Shown: positions 8,601 to 17,900 of the stretch, one piece after another
How the letters are laid out: every line of letters starts with the position of its first letter
Numbering within the stretch: position 1 is the stretch's first letter
Virus record (IMG/VR): IMGVR_UViG_3300028765_000224
Coordinates: 1-43,476 of that record
Direction: 5' to 3' (one strand)
Length of the DNA: 43,476 nucleotides
DNA from: a virus
Made by a program: the position numbers and the translations under genes
The notes under the pieces: generated by a model
The model's input: the letters and a program-made list of their open reading frames with translations, nothing else
Told to the model about the DNA's origin: nothing
Databases searched by the model: none

Positions 8601-10205
8601 GATTGCGCGCGCGCGCTGGATCGCGGACTCTGGCGTGGTGCGGCCAAGCGATACCTGAAAACTTTCTTTCTTCCCCTGCTTCAGAGCAACCACGAGCGCG
8701 GCATTGGCTTCGAGCTCGCCAAGCGTCTGGCCCATGACCTTTTGCGCGTCTGTGACAGCACGGCGACGGCGCTGATTGAGTTCCTGGCCGGCCATGAGGT
8801 CGGATCCGCTTGCCATTTCACCCAACTCGATCTCGCGCGCGGTCTCCATGAGATCGCGCGCGTCCGAGAGCGCTGACTCACTGGCCGCCATGTAGTGGTC
8901 GATGTGGAATTCCTGCATGCCGGCTTGGATGCGCTCCACCTGATCCGGCAAGTCATTGTGGATCCGCCGCGCCAGGACTTGAGCGGCGCCAGCAATACCG
9001 AGTACGTCCACGACAGACCTGTCCACCAGCGCGTCGCCACCGACGGCCAGCGCCAGCGAGTTGATGCTGTTGTAGGCACCGACACCGATGTACTTGCCCA
9101 GTGTCTCTATCGGCTCATCGCCGGCAAGCCGCTGGAATTCTGACAGGAACGCTTTCGTCTTGACGGTGCGCAGGTCGGACTCGATATCGTGCTCAATCTT
9201 TTCGTCGGCATCGGGATCGGCGGTGTACTCGATCACGTACGCTTTTGGTTCGGCCGCTGTCTTTGCAATTTCCTTGTTGGCTGCTTGCGCCTTTTGCTGT
9301 ACCTGCTTGAGCGCTTTCTGCTCTTTGACGAGTTCCATGGCGGCGCGGGCGTCGACGAGTTGCACATGCGCGTCGGCGCTGACAAGCGGCTCCCTGATAG
9401 TCGCCAGTTCGATCGCCACCATCTTGGCGGTCTCGCCCTTGGCGACTGCGGCGTTGCGCTGCGCCGGCGTCATCGCATCTTGCTTGGCCTGTTTGCTTGC
9501 CTGAACCTCTTTGGCGAGGTCGGCTTCGGTGAGCCCAGCCTTTTCAGCGCGGTCGGCGTATTTCGGCGCGAAGCCAAGGCCACCGGTTTCCGCCTTGACT
9601 GGGTTCAGGTCCGCCACGGACAGCACGTCAGGGTCTTTCGATTCCAGCGGGATCTCGCCAATATCGGCTTCCATGCGCGCCGCCGCGTTGTCGACCAACA
9701 TCTTTTTCTGGAGGTTGACTGCCTCGTTGGCGCGCGCCACCAACTCGTTGTGGAATTTTGCGCGGACCTTGGCCGCCGCCGCCGGCGACATGTCGGCGAC
9801 CTTGGCCTCTGGGAATTGCAGCGTCTCCGGCGCCCACTTCATCTTGGCCGCCACCTTTTGCACGAATTCCTGTTCCTTTCCAGCTACCTGGCGCTTGACG
9901 TCTGCATGCGCTTTTTTCTTCGACTCCACCAGGCCAGCCTCTTTATCGGCTTTGCGCTGAGCCTTGTCGGCTTCGACCTTGTTCTTTTTCTTTTCTTCGG
10001 CTTCGCGCTTGTAGTCGGATTCACTGCGAACGCCACGGATCTTGAGGTAGTTGAGTTTGCCACCGGCGCCACCGATCACATGAGCACTGCCATCGGCATT
10101 GGGTTGGATCAACACCGGCTGACCTTTTGTGCCTGGGCCATTCGGATGGACTGAGATCCAGCGCGCACCGGCCGGAATAGATTTGAAAAACAGAATAGGC
10201 ATCAT
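5682..10205 (-). CDS. Giant polyvalent protein with SNF2-type helicase domain
   Basis: About 1507 aa. The N-terminus (PILFFKS, then a beta segment with VLIQPNADGSAHVIGG) is followed by a long Lys/Ala/Glu coiled coil (~75-330), a large unassigned helical middle, and a C-terminal SF2 helicase. The helicase has Walker A GTGSGKS (~1010), DESQ (~1144) and QRNGRIFRTGQ motif VI (~1433). Such proteins are virion cargo in several phages and resemble the helicase half of P1 DarB, but no methylase motif is visible here. Role in protecting or remodelling injected DNA is inferred. Start: the ATG at 10205 fits the spacing of the upstream motif; ATG at 10214 or 10202 and an upstream in-frame start at 10268 are alternatives. 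Confidence 0.85.
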   Translation of the reverse strand: MMPILFFKSIPAGARWISVHPNGPGTKGQPVLIQPNADGSAHVIGGAGGKLNYLKIRGVRSESDYKREAEEKKKNKVEADKAQRKADKEAGLVESKKKAHADVKRQVAGKEQEFVQKVAAKMKWAPETLQFPEAKVADMSPAAAAKVRAKFHNELVARANEAVNLQKKMLVDNAAARMEADIGEIPLESKDPDVLSVADLNPVKAETGGLGFAPKYADRAEKAGLTEADLAKEVQASKQAKQDAMTPAQRNAAVAKGETAKMVAIELATIREPLVSADAHVQLVDARAAMELVKEQKALKQVQQKAQAANKEIAKTAAEPKAYVIEYTADPDADEKIEHDIESDLRTVKTKAFLSEFQRLAGDEPIETLGKYIGVGAYNSINSLALAVGGDALVDRSVVDVLGIAGAAQVLARRIHNDLPDQVERIQAGMQEFHIDHYMAASESALSDARDLMETAREIELGEMASGSDLMAGQELNQRRRRAVTDAQKVMGQTLGELEANAALVVALKQGKKESFQVSLGRTTPESAIQRARAIGLQRGDYTLDEVAGDKFLTINGAGLDRLSKPVNAADVAQVRRNIAIIRGDEDEDGWLPLGVANRPDLVMDVKPGASPSLAEPFTPGADLQQSLRDYIGGRAADGDPAADIIADIQSQAFFQKSGDNAGYRAALDAVAPLGDGRLRAETLAPKFDEYADAFVSKRYGNTRSTLNRQKFDVDQKSVDALHRALAATPEGTAAYKPIGELTDQDQRAIREFFHANVAHEDADAAELRADFEKHGAAEPERTVTDMFGEETDNPEHSDWRARRDEMAGKIKSSSLNWSKYVDAMHGNENAYAAVQDLIRSKVGKAFAETYNKLNPDKPIRLGRSVIRNNLNHLDAVDPVAREARMAQERALTDSLRERSGGKYAAGSVSDKIDAAREQQHAFEQSQMGFFADDSPPDEAKEVAVAADERHSLGHAAERQVAAMMDKVGQNFKPGQPTKIWAPSMSGGKNAARQRLVKLVDANKRVVAAFGTGSGKSLLQLSSFTNLKEQGKAKRGLALVPSIVQGQFNGEALRYLEPGKYNLHCQPGANRAERIAAYKNPRHDFCVMTHQSFRDDMAHLGAAHAGVSDGEMAARLNAMTRTGRKVWMKSVMDKEGIDFDYLTVDESQNTLNRAGKSNSELANVADALGDNTPYLLHASGDPVKNDASEVFDLMSKMDPDRYSDRAAFMRRYGADTLASKDALKREMARYVYPSKIDPDVGADRKTETVPMSGGQKLAMAEMDKHFSDARLARMAGRVDVAAIRAISPQSFAGVPEDQHEAIAKDLQANIGILKQSAQQRIFNTHADNSKVDHISKMAGDRKGKPGVVFAHSIDAVKAITARLEKEGHRVVSLTGADSAVEKEKKRLAFNPETGDASADIMVASDAGATGMNIQRGQWMVQMDVPNTAMVHAQRNGRIFRTGQLNDVELTDLINDHPAERVARDRLVKKYGLRDLMTSSMDGLDDTGVAAYVNQRNVEKQDLQNTLI

Positions 10206-10212
10206 GTCCACC

Positions 10213-10231
10213 ATATTCAGGTCACGACGAC
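10213..10231 (-). promoter_or_regulatory. Conserved promoter-like motif, copy C (leaderless type)
   Basis: Read leftward: TCGTGAC, CT, GAATAT, seven bases, ATG. It shares TCGTGACYTGA and the spacing with copies A and B, and the GTCGTCGTGAC upstream extension with copy A. It heads the giant helicase gene at a divergent junction. Confidence 0.5.
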
Positions 10232-10256
10232 GCCAATTCACTGTGTTTTGTTGCCG

Positions 10257-10547
10257 GTAACGCAACAACAGCAGTTGTTACGCGTTGTTACGTTTCTGTT
10301 ACCGTTCCAAGTCTTTGATTTCATTACATTTTTTTCATACTTATAGTATACAGTTACAAAGTAACATAGATATATATAGATAGATACTATGTGAGCAATC
10401 TATATTGCATATAGGAAACATATTGTGTGTGTGCGCGCATGATGCGCATATATATGTCTATCCGCATTTGTTACTGTTACTTTGTAACCGCTTTAAAATC
10501 AATGACTTAGCGATATTTTGGCGTAACAGCGTAACAATTTGCGTAAC
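10257..10547. promoter_or_regulatory. Cluster of twelve GTTAC/GTAAC boxes
   Basis: GTTAC or GTAAC occurs at 10257, 10277, 10287, 10298, 10353, 10361, 10470, 10476, 10484, 10523, 10531 and 10543. Two sets form the same 13-bp palindrome, GTTACAAAGTAAC (10353-10365) and its complement (10476-10488). Three are direct repeats GCGTAAC. Between them lies a very AT-rich core (10320-10465) with TATATATAGATAG-type sequence. This fits operators for a dimeric repressor, or iterons plus an unwinding region of a replication origin. The sequence alone does not decide between them. Confidence 0.6.
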
Positions 10548-10560
10548 CGGCGCAAAAAAC

Positions 10561-10590
10561 TTGCTCAAATTTGCGCGGTTCTGGTATTAT
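10561..10590 (+). promoter_or_regulatory. Sigma70-type promoter for the RNA and antirepressor
   Basis: TTGCTC (10561-10566), 18-nt spacer, TATTAT (10585-10590). It points rightward into the three-way-junction RNA and the antirepressor gene. The last three GCGTAAC repeats lie just upstream of it, so a box-binding protein could control it. Confidence 0.5.
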
Positions 10591-10677
10591 TTCTCATCGG
10601 TCGCAACGACCGGTTATCTAAGCACCATCGTAAATCTTGGCGGATCTCGATGGAATTATGTGAACCTTAATGCTTAA

Positions 10678-10742
10678 AATAGTGAGGGCGGTCGAAAGAC
10701 CATCCCTGAATTCTGGCAGGGACTGCCAAGGCCCTCACTATT
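10678..10742 (+). ncRNA. Three-way-junction RNA, candidate C4-type antisense RNA
   Basis: A closing stem of 12 perfect pairs (10678-10689 with 10731-10742) encloses two hairpins: GGTC-GAAA-GACC (10690-10701) and TCCCTG/CAGGGA with an 8-nt loop (10703-10722). Then comes a single-stranded CTGCCAAG. An alternative hairpin TGGCAG/CTGCCA (10714-10728) excludes the second stem. There is no U-run, so it is not an intrinsic terminator. It lies 21 nt before an AntA/AntB antirepressor start codon. In phages P1 and P7 the C4 antisense RNA sits upstream of the antirepressor gene on the same transcript and represses it. Matching context and size suggest the same class; I could not check the family consensus. 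Confidence 0.6.
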
Positions 10743-10763
10743 AGGCGATAAAGAAAGTCAAAA

Positions 10764-11552
10764 ATGAATCAAATAATCACAATAGCAACCGCCAAAATCG
10801 GCGATAACTCGGTGCAGACCGTTAATGCTCGGGATTTGCATACGTTTTTGGAAGTCGGCAAGGATTATTCAACATGGTTGAAAGATCGCATCAGCCAATA
10901 TGGGTTTGTGGAAAATACCGATTATCTTTGCTCCCCGATTTTGGGGAGCGAAGGTCGAGGTGGTCAAAACCGGGTTGACCACCACATCACCACCGACATG
11001 GCGAAGGAACTGTCCATGGTCGAGCGGAACGCCAAGGGCAAGGAAGCGCGACAGTATTTCATCGAGTGCGAGCGCGTCGCGCAGGCCGTGCCGATCGCCG
11101 CGCCGGCGGTCACCATGCATCCAGCCGTGCAATCAGGCTACATCACCGGCGACATGTATAAGCACTTCAAGGAAAGCGGGTTAGACGACACCAAAGCGCT
11201 CAGTATGGCATCCGTGGCAGCATATCGTGCCACTGGTATAGCTTTGGTGGAATTCATGCAGATTGCCACCGCCAAGGTGAAGGTGGTGGAGTCGTCGGCA
11301 TCGACACAGCAAGAGCAATTGCCGCTTCCATTGACATCGGTTCAGTCAAATAAAAAACTCTACTACGTGTATGAGTTGGCAAACATGTTTGGTCGCTCAA
11401 TTGCCGGGACGAACTGTCTGCTGACGCGCCGGAAATATCAAGAGCGTCGTCACAACGGCCGCTACTATTTGCTTAAAGCTGGCGAGAAGTTTGGGGCAAT
11501 CGACGCCAATGGTGAATTGATGTGGAAAAATGATGTACTGGAAGCGCGATAG
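10764..11552 (+). CDS. AntA/AntB-type antirepressor
   Basis: A 262-aa protein. The N-terminal ~105 residues contain VNARDLHTFLEVGKDYSTWL, then YGFVENTDYL and ITTDMAKELSMVERNAKGKEARQYFIECE, a clear AntA/AntB antirepressor domain. The C-terminal ~70 residues (KKLYYVYELANMFGRSIAG onwards) form a separate small domain, likely nucleic-acid or protein binding. Antirepressors bind and disable a phage repressor. It is the only rightward gene within a long leftward block, a moron-like arrangement. The leader holds a C4-like RNA and only a weak purine-rich ribosome site (AAAGAAAG). No cognate repressor is visible in the window. Confidence 0.88.
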   Translation: MNQIITIATAKIGDNSVQTVNARDLHTFLEVGKDYSTWLKDRISQYGFVENTDYLCSPILGSEGRGGQNRVDHHITTDMAKELSMVERNAKGKEARQYFIECERVAQAVPIAAPAVTMHPAVQSGYITGDMYKHFKESGLDDTKALSMASVAAYRATGIALVEFMQIATAKVKVVESSASTQQEQLPLPLTSVQSNKKLYYVYELANMFGRSIAGTNCLLTRRKYQERRHNGRYYLLKAGEKFGAIDANGELMWKNDVLEAR

Positions 11553-11600
11553 TCAGGTACTTCAAGCTGTGAGCCTGAACATGTCTCGCGCATTGATATA

Positions 11601-11626
11601 ATAGCATATGATAGCATATGATAGCA
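11601..11626. repeat. Period-10 tandem repeat ATAGCATATG
   Basis: ATAGCATATG occurs twice, followed by ATAGCA (2.6 copies), each holding the palindrome CATATG. It lies between the convergent antirepressor and 11631-11948 genes, just after TATAAT (11597-11602). It may be a protein-binding site on one face of the helix. Function unknown. Confidence 0.6.
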
Positions 11627-11630
11627 GTCG

Positions 11631-11948
11631 CTAGGCGTCGGCATCAATGAGGATAAACTTCTCGCCAGCGTCATCAGTCAACTCGACCGCGCCCATGCCA
11701 AAGCATGCATTCTCCTGATATTCCTCGACCGCGCCAGAGAGCGCACTCTGCAAGTCATCAGGCGGCTCCATGCGCGCCGTCACAGAGGGATCGTCAAAAT
11801 CACCAAGCAGGTACAGGTTATCGGCGGTATAAAACCGCTTCATCAGCGCCTTGACGAAATACCAGTGTGTGCCGAAGTTGCGATAATTGCGCGGGTTGGC
11901 CTGCAGCAGTTCGAGCGTGCTAGCGGCGAATTGTTTTGGGTTGATCAT
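11631..11948 (-). CDS. Hypothetical partner of the DarB-like protein
   Basis: A 105-aa acidic protein (NFGTHWYFVKALMKRFYTAD near the N-terminus; DDAGEKFILIDADA at the C-terminus). It overlaps the DarB-like gene stop by ATGA, so the two are translationally coupled and probably act together. I recognise no family with certainty. It is the last gene of a leftward unit and meets the antirepressor gene tail to tail. Confidence 0.65.
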   Translation of the reverse strand: MINPKQFAASTLELLQANPRNYRNFGTHWYFVKALMKRFYTADNLYLLGDFDDPSVTARMEPPDDLQSALSGAVEEYQENACFGMGAVELTDDAGEKFILIDADA

Positions 11949-14900
11949 GCTGCCACCTCTTCGAATTTCGGCAGCATCTCGTCCAATGTGCGGGCCAGGT
12001 CATTGGCGTTGAGATGCGAGTTTTGGCGGTACGTCTGCATGCCTAAATCCTTCAAGGTGGTCTTGCCGATATCTGGGTGCTTGGCGGCGAGGTAGCGCAA
12101 TGCATCCACCGAGTGACGCGCCAGCGGCATGTTGAGCAAACGCCCAGCATCTTTGGCCGCAGTTTCAGGCTTGGTACTAGATACCGTCATGGCAGATGCT
12201 AGGTCAGCGTATCCATTGTGTTGCGCAAGGGTTGTCAAGGCGTCGCGCACGGTGGTGCCACCGCCATATATCCCGCTCATCAACGCGTTTCCACTTTCCC
12301 CATACTTCCATATGTCCTTGTGAACCTCGTTATCACCACGAGACGACTTCGGCTGCACTTCTTGGAATGGTTTGTCCAGAACACCATCGTGCTTGGCCTT
12401 TGCGTACAGCACGGCCAGCGCCTTGCGCGGCCACTTCGGTGTGGTTCCGTACCCAATATCAGCCATCGGAACCGCTGCGCGGATGGCATCATGGAAGGTT
12501 GGCGCATGGCGTATGGTATCGCCCTGAACACTATGGAATGCCGATTTAGCATCCTTCTCGAATTCATGCCCGAACAATTCATTGCCGATCGACTTCCACC
12601 GGTTGTAGCTTTGATCGTGCTTACCAGGCATGCGCTGTACGAATACGGTCTGTCCTGGTCGGCTACGGTTGCGACCGGTCACATACTCAGTAGTGAACCG
12701 CTTAGCCTTCTCATCGTCGATATATGCCTGGATTGCCTTTTCCCGATGCTCGTCAGTGGGGAGCATGATATCGTGCTGGTCCGAAGCCGCCAACTTATGC
12801 GCCTCATACGATTCAGCGGCAACAGGCGTACCAGACGCATCAAGGAACCCCATACCGCCATACGGAGAAGACCACTTGTAATCACGAAGACCTTCTTTCA
12901 AGCGGCTTTGCAGGGCCTTGTAATTGGAATGGATCACAGCAGACGGCATACCCTTCAGCGACTTCAGATCAACCACCGAGCCGACTGAATCTTCCGCAGC
13001 CGCCGATAACTTGGTAGCGATCACTGCCTGTTCATCGGCTTCGACATAGTTGAAAGTAGTGACGCCGGTTTCCATTTCCTTCAACGGAACCGATATAGCG
13101 CGAGCGTTTCCGAGTTCTCCGTAGCGGCGCATGGACACGTTTCCGCTGATCGGATTAACGGAACTGATCACCCATTTACCAATGGTACCGTTCTTTTCGG
13201 CGACATCGAGTCCTACTCCAGCGCTCAATGCAGCGCCGGTCTCGGGATGGATCACAACCGGGACTTTGCTGGTTAGCGCTTCCTTGGCGATGAAATACTT
13301 GTTTTTCACCAATTTATTGGTGGCTTGATCGATCTGTGACCGCAACCGCGCTGCGCTGGCGTTATCCTTGTTCTTGAGTTCGCCATAGGATTGCTTCTTC
13401 AACTGCAGACGCTTGAACTCATAGGCGGCATCGCGCGTTTGGTCGGCGCCGTAGCGCTGGGCCGCTGCAGCTTTATCGGCTTCGAACTTGGCACGCTCTG
13501 CGTCAGGATCGGCAGACATCATGATCAGCAGGTCGGACCGATCAAGTTTCCCCTCGCGCGCCAGATTCTCGACGGTATCGCCACCAGTCCACAAAATATC
13601 CTGCCAATCCTTTTTCGCCATCATGGATTGGTATCGGTAACCGTCAAACGAACCCTTGCTCATGTAGGAGTGAATGCGCACAGCCTCATTGATATTACCC
13701 TGGCGCAGTCCACGGCCATTGCGCTGTTGCATGCTGGCCGGGTCCCAAGGAAAATCGAAGTGATGGATATCGGTTGTCTTTTTCTGCAGGTTGACGCCTT
13801 CACCCATGGTCGCGGTGTTGCCAACCACGGCATCGAGTTTGCCGGCATTGAAGGCGTCGGCGATGTTCTGGCGCTTGGAGGATGATTCCGCTTCTGAGGC
13901 ATTGATGATGGCGATTCGCTTGCGGTCCATGCCGGCGCGCACGAGTGCTTCGACAATCTTTTGGTGCGCTTGCACGCTGTCACAGAAAACTACCTGACCC
14001 CCGTCTTTGGCACCGGCCGCGATCACCTTGGCCGCATCTTCATATTTTGGACTGACTTCGCCAACATATTTTTCAGGGTCAAGTAGTTCCAAATCAAGAG
14101 CCGCTTTCCCCATCTTGCTCATGATCGAGAAAATGTGTGCGTCTCCGGTAGCGTCTTTTTCCTTGGCCGAGTCAATCAGGTCCTGGCGCAATCCCGCGTA
14201 GACGGCTTGTTGCTCTGCGTTCATGTCTACCAAGTGCATCTGGTCATCGCGCTGAGGCAGCACGAGCCCGACATCGGCAGCGGTTTTGCGGTCGATGTAC
14301 TTGCGCATGATCTCGCGCAACTCACCCAAGTTCTTGAAGCCAGCGGTCACCATGGCGTCTTCGATGGTACCGGTGGTGGTGAGTACCTTGTCCTCGACAA
14401 ACAAGCAGAACCGGTCCAGGAACTCTTCACTGTTGCGGATGCCGATCTGTTCAAACGCTTCCGGCGCGATATGCGACAACATCGAATAAATTTCCAGCGG
14501 CGAGTTCTTTGTCGGTGTCGCGGACAGCAGATAAATGCCTTTGCCATCATTGTGCTCGCGCAGGTACCGCGTTTTCATGTTCAGGTCAAAGGCGCGCATG
14601 CTCTCGCCTTGGCCGCCAAGGAACTTAGGCGTCGAGCCGAATCTTGCCTTGGCAGAAAACAAATTTTTGAAATTTTGCCCTTCATCCACTAACAGCATGT
14701 CGACGCCAAGGTCATTCCAATAGATCGCGTCTGTTCGCTTCCCGAACTCACGATTGGCAATCGCCTGATCGTACGCCTCACGGATTTTCTTCAACTTCTT
14801 GTCGCCGGCGTTGCCCTTCTTGTCGCCACGCTGCACCCAGAAGTCGGAACTGACGTATTCGCCCTTGGTAATCGGGTCAATGTCGATTTCTGAGAATGTC

Positions 14901-17900
14901 GGTTGCGAGATGAAAATGAAGTCGTAATCGTTTTGCACCATGTCGTGTAGCTTGCGCGCACGAGTGGCGGCGTCATCGGGTTTGCTCTTGAGCATGCCAT
15001 CGGCATCGCGCGTGTAGGTTTCACCTATCACCAGACAGCGGCTGCCAGGAAACCAGCGCTCGGCTTCGGCGACCCAGTTGGCCAGAACTGACTTCGGCAC
15101 CACGAACGTGGGGCGCTGCGCGGTGCCATTGATTTTCGCCATGCGCGCTAGCATGAGACCACGTACGGTCTTGCCGAGCCCGACGTCAGCCGCGACAATT
15201 CCTTTACCAGCGGACATCGCCCAGCGCAACCCCGCGTACTGGTATTGCTTCAGGCCCTCAGTATTCATGCCCGGGATATCAATTGTTGCGTCCGAAAACT
15301 CCTTCTGGACAAAGCCACGGAAGCGCCGGTTATACAAGTCTTCAACCTCGTCACGGTATCGACTCGTCAGCAACCACGCCTTGAAGTCTTCATTGAGTGC
15401 CTGAATGTCAGGTAAGTCTTTCTTGCCGACGCCATCACGGTTTAGGTAATTGGTGAGCAACTTCTGTGCGCTCGAATACTCGCTGCCACCTGTGACCGTG
15501 TACCACGCATCTGCAAACTTGATCGATATGTCTGGGTGCTTGCGCTCCCAGTCGTTACCGGAATTGTTCTTTTTGTCGTTCAGGTAGGCTTCGAGTATGG
15601 TTGTAGGCAGGAACGCGGTGTTGACCTGGATGTCGACGTCTTCGAGCGACTTCGGGTCGATGGCGTCTTCTAGGCGTTTTGCCTGCAGCGCATATTTTTC
15701 TGCTAGTCCTTCACGGAGTTCGCCTTGTGCTGTCGCTGCGCGGACCCCATCCAGCTTCGGCCAGAGGTCTCCGGTAAGGTAAATGTCCATGGTCGTCCAG
15801 CGGTCGCCACCTGCATAGGCGTAGTCGGACGAGGCAAAGAGATGGTCCTCGACGTCGGCAACTGGTTTGTCCATGCGCGCCGCCAGATCGGCAACTGTGA
15901 ATAGGCCATTGTCATGCTCGATCGCAAGCGACTGCGCAGCGGTCTCGAACGACCCCTCGACGCGCTGCACAGTAGCCCCAGACACCACATCAGACAGCGT
16001 GCCGTCGGGTTTGACGGCGCCAATGAGACGATACAAAACGCGATCTTGCGATGCCGCCAACAACAAATTCTTGTTCTTTCCCGGGTTCCCATGCGCATCG
16101 ACGTAAGCCTGAACGCGCTCGGCCAGGCCGACCCGGTCGCCACCGGCGATAGCTGACTCAATATCGCGCGCGAGCTGCTGGGCATCGGTCACATCGGCAG
16201 ACTGCATGAACTCGTCGACACGGTGCCAGCGCGGCGGCCGCCCCTGCAGAATATAGTCAATGCCATCAACCGTCTTGGTATCGCCGACCTTGCCGACAAC
16301 GTAATTGCGTTTCACGGCGGCGCCGAGCACCCGCTTGCGGTCGCCATCATCATCGAGTGCGTCAACGACTTCCTGCACGGTAGGCGTCGGCGTCTTGAAT
16401 TCGTCTGGTTGCCATGTACTGATGCTATCTGGGACGCCGATCATACTCCCGGCTACCGTGATGTCATTGCCGATTCCGGCCTTCGCCCGCCAGCCCGCTT
16501 CCATTGTACCGAAGACTGAATCAGCACCACGCCCTTCAAAATAGTTTCCTGACAAGTAATCCTCGTCCCAGACGCCGAGTTTCTTCATGGCCGCGCGCCC
16601 AGCAGACTTCAGCGCCGCCGCTACATCATCAGGACGTTTGCGGAAGAACACAATATCTGTCGTCACTTCGGTATGGCTGTGCTCGAATGCCGTGTTTGGC
16701 ATGCGAATGGCGCCGAGAAATTCGCCTTTGCAGAGTAGGCGCTGGCGGACCTTTCTGCCGCTGCTGCTGTCGAGCACGCCAGTGGGCACGATCATCGCCA
16801 CCACGCCGCCGGGTTTGCACTTATCCAGCGACGTATCGAGGAAGTAACCTTCTGCGGTGGACAGTTCCGGCTTATCGTCTTTGATGAGACTGCCGCGGAG
16901 TCCGAATGGCGCGTTCCCGATGACTGCATCGAACTGGCGGTCACCATCGGATGTAGCGAAACGCTCCAGGCTGGAATTGACGATTTCATGGCGGTCACCA
17001 TGCAGGACATCGGCGATCGCTGCGCTGGTCGGGTCGAGTTCGACGCCGGTAAGGCGCACGCCGACCGGCGCAGTATGCGCAAAAACGCCGGTCGCGCAGG
17101 ATGGTTCCAGCACAGTGCCATGCGTTACGCCGAGCCGCCCCAGGACTGTCCACATGGACTTCGCCACTTCCTGGTCGGTATAGAACTCGTTCAAGCTGTC
17201 GCCGCAGCCACCGTTACCGCTGTATTGGCGCAAGACAGCGCGATCGCTGTCGGTGATGTCTTTGCCGGAATTGACGATATCGAATGCTTTTTGGTTGATT
17301 TCGCGGCGCCTGGCTTTGGTGATGCCGGCGGGGACGCCGAATGGGCCTTGCTCGACTGCTGACGCTGGCGCAGCGGCTTCGATAGGATGTGGTTCGACAG
17401 GCGCCACATGCATTGAATACTCTACTGCTTTCGCACGCGAAATCGCTGGTGTGGTGCCAAGATGCTTCTCGCGAATGAACCAGCCACCGTCCTTTTTGAA
17501 CGTGTATTCGTCAATGGCCTTGGCCTGGTCAGCGCTCAGATCATGCCGAACCACGCCGCGCAGCGTCTTACCGCGCCCGGTGACGTGTTCGGTTATTTCA
17601 TGTTTTGTTGCAGGTTCAGCCGATTCCGTTGCAATTTCAGGCTCTATTGGCGCGGAAAACAGGTCCGGCGTTTCGCCGACTGTAGCTGTAGGTACGGTGA
17701 TAACGAACTTCGCCGCCACTTGTTCAGGTGTGATTCCATCCAATTTCGCCATTTCGGCGATCAGACGCTGGCGCTGCGGTTCCGTCATGCCTGACAATGT
17801 ATTGGAAAGCCGCTCGGTGCCGCCATGTGCGGCAATGAACGAATCAAGCTTCTTGTGCCGAGGCGCAGTATCGTGCTTCAGTTTGATTTTTTGGATGCGC

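Larger units (their letters stand above)
10269..10763. other. 495-bp non-coding control region
   Basis: No convincing gene lies between the leftward helicase gene and the rightward antirepressor gene. The stretch holds the GTTAC/GTAAC boxes, the AT-rich core, a sigma70-like promoter (10561-10590) and the structured RNA (10678-10742). A short rightward reading frame at 10405-10677 has no ribosome site or protein-like composition, so I do not call it. Confidence 0.7.

Noticed and set aside
7443-8876. A 477-residue rightward open frame
   Set aside because: It lies entirely opposite the giant helicase gene, has low-complexity Arg/Val/Leu-rich composition with no domain, and no ribosome site. A shadow of GC-rich codon bias.
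9189-10154. A 321-residue rightward open frame
   Set aside because: Antisense to the Lys/Glu coiled coil of the helicase gene; the Phe/Leu-rich product is what such a shadow would produce.
10206-10268. Extending the giant helicase gene to an upstream start at 10268
   Set aside because: The added residues are unlike the rest, would overlap the promoter-like motif and GTTAC boxes, and lack a ribosome site.
10678-10742. Intrinsic terminator or hammerhead-type ribozyme
   Set aside because: No U-run follows the stem on either side, and the conserved hammerhead core (CUGANGA) is absent. The GAAA is only a hairpin loop. A C4-type RNA fits the context better.
11601-11626. CRISPR-like repeat
   Set aside because: The period is only 10 bp with no spacers. 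No CRISPR array or cas gene was seen in the window.
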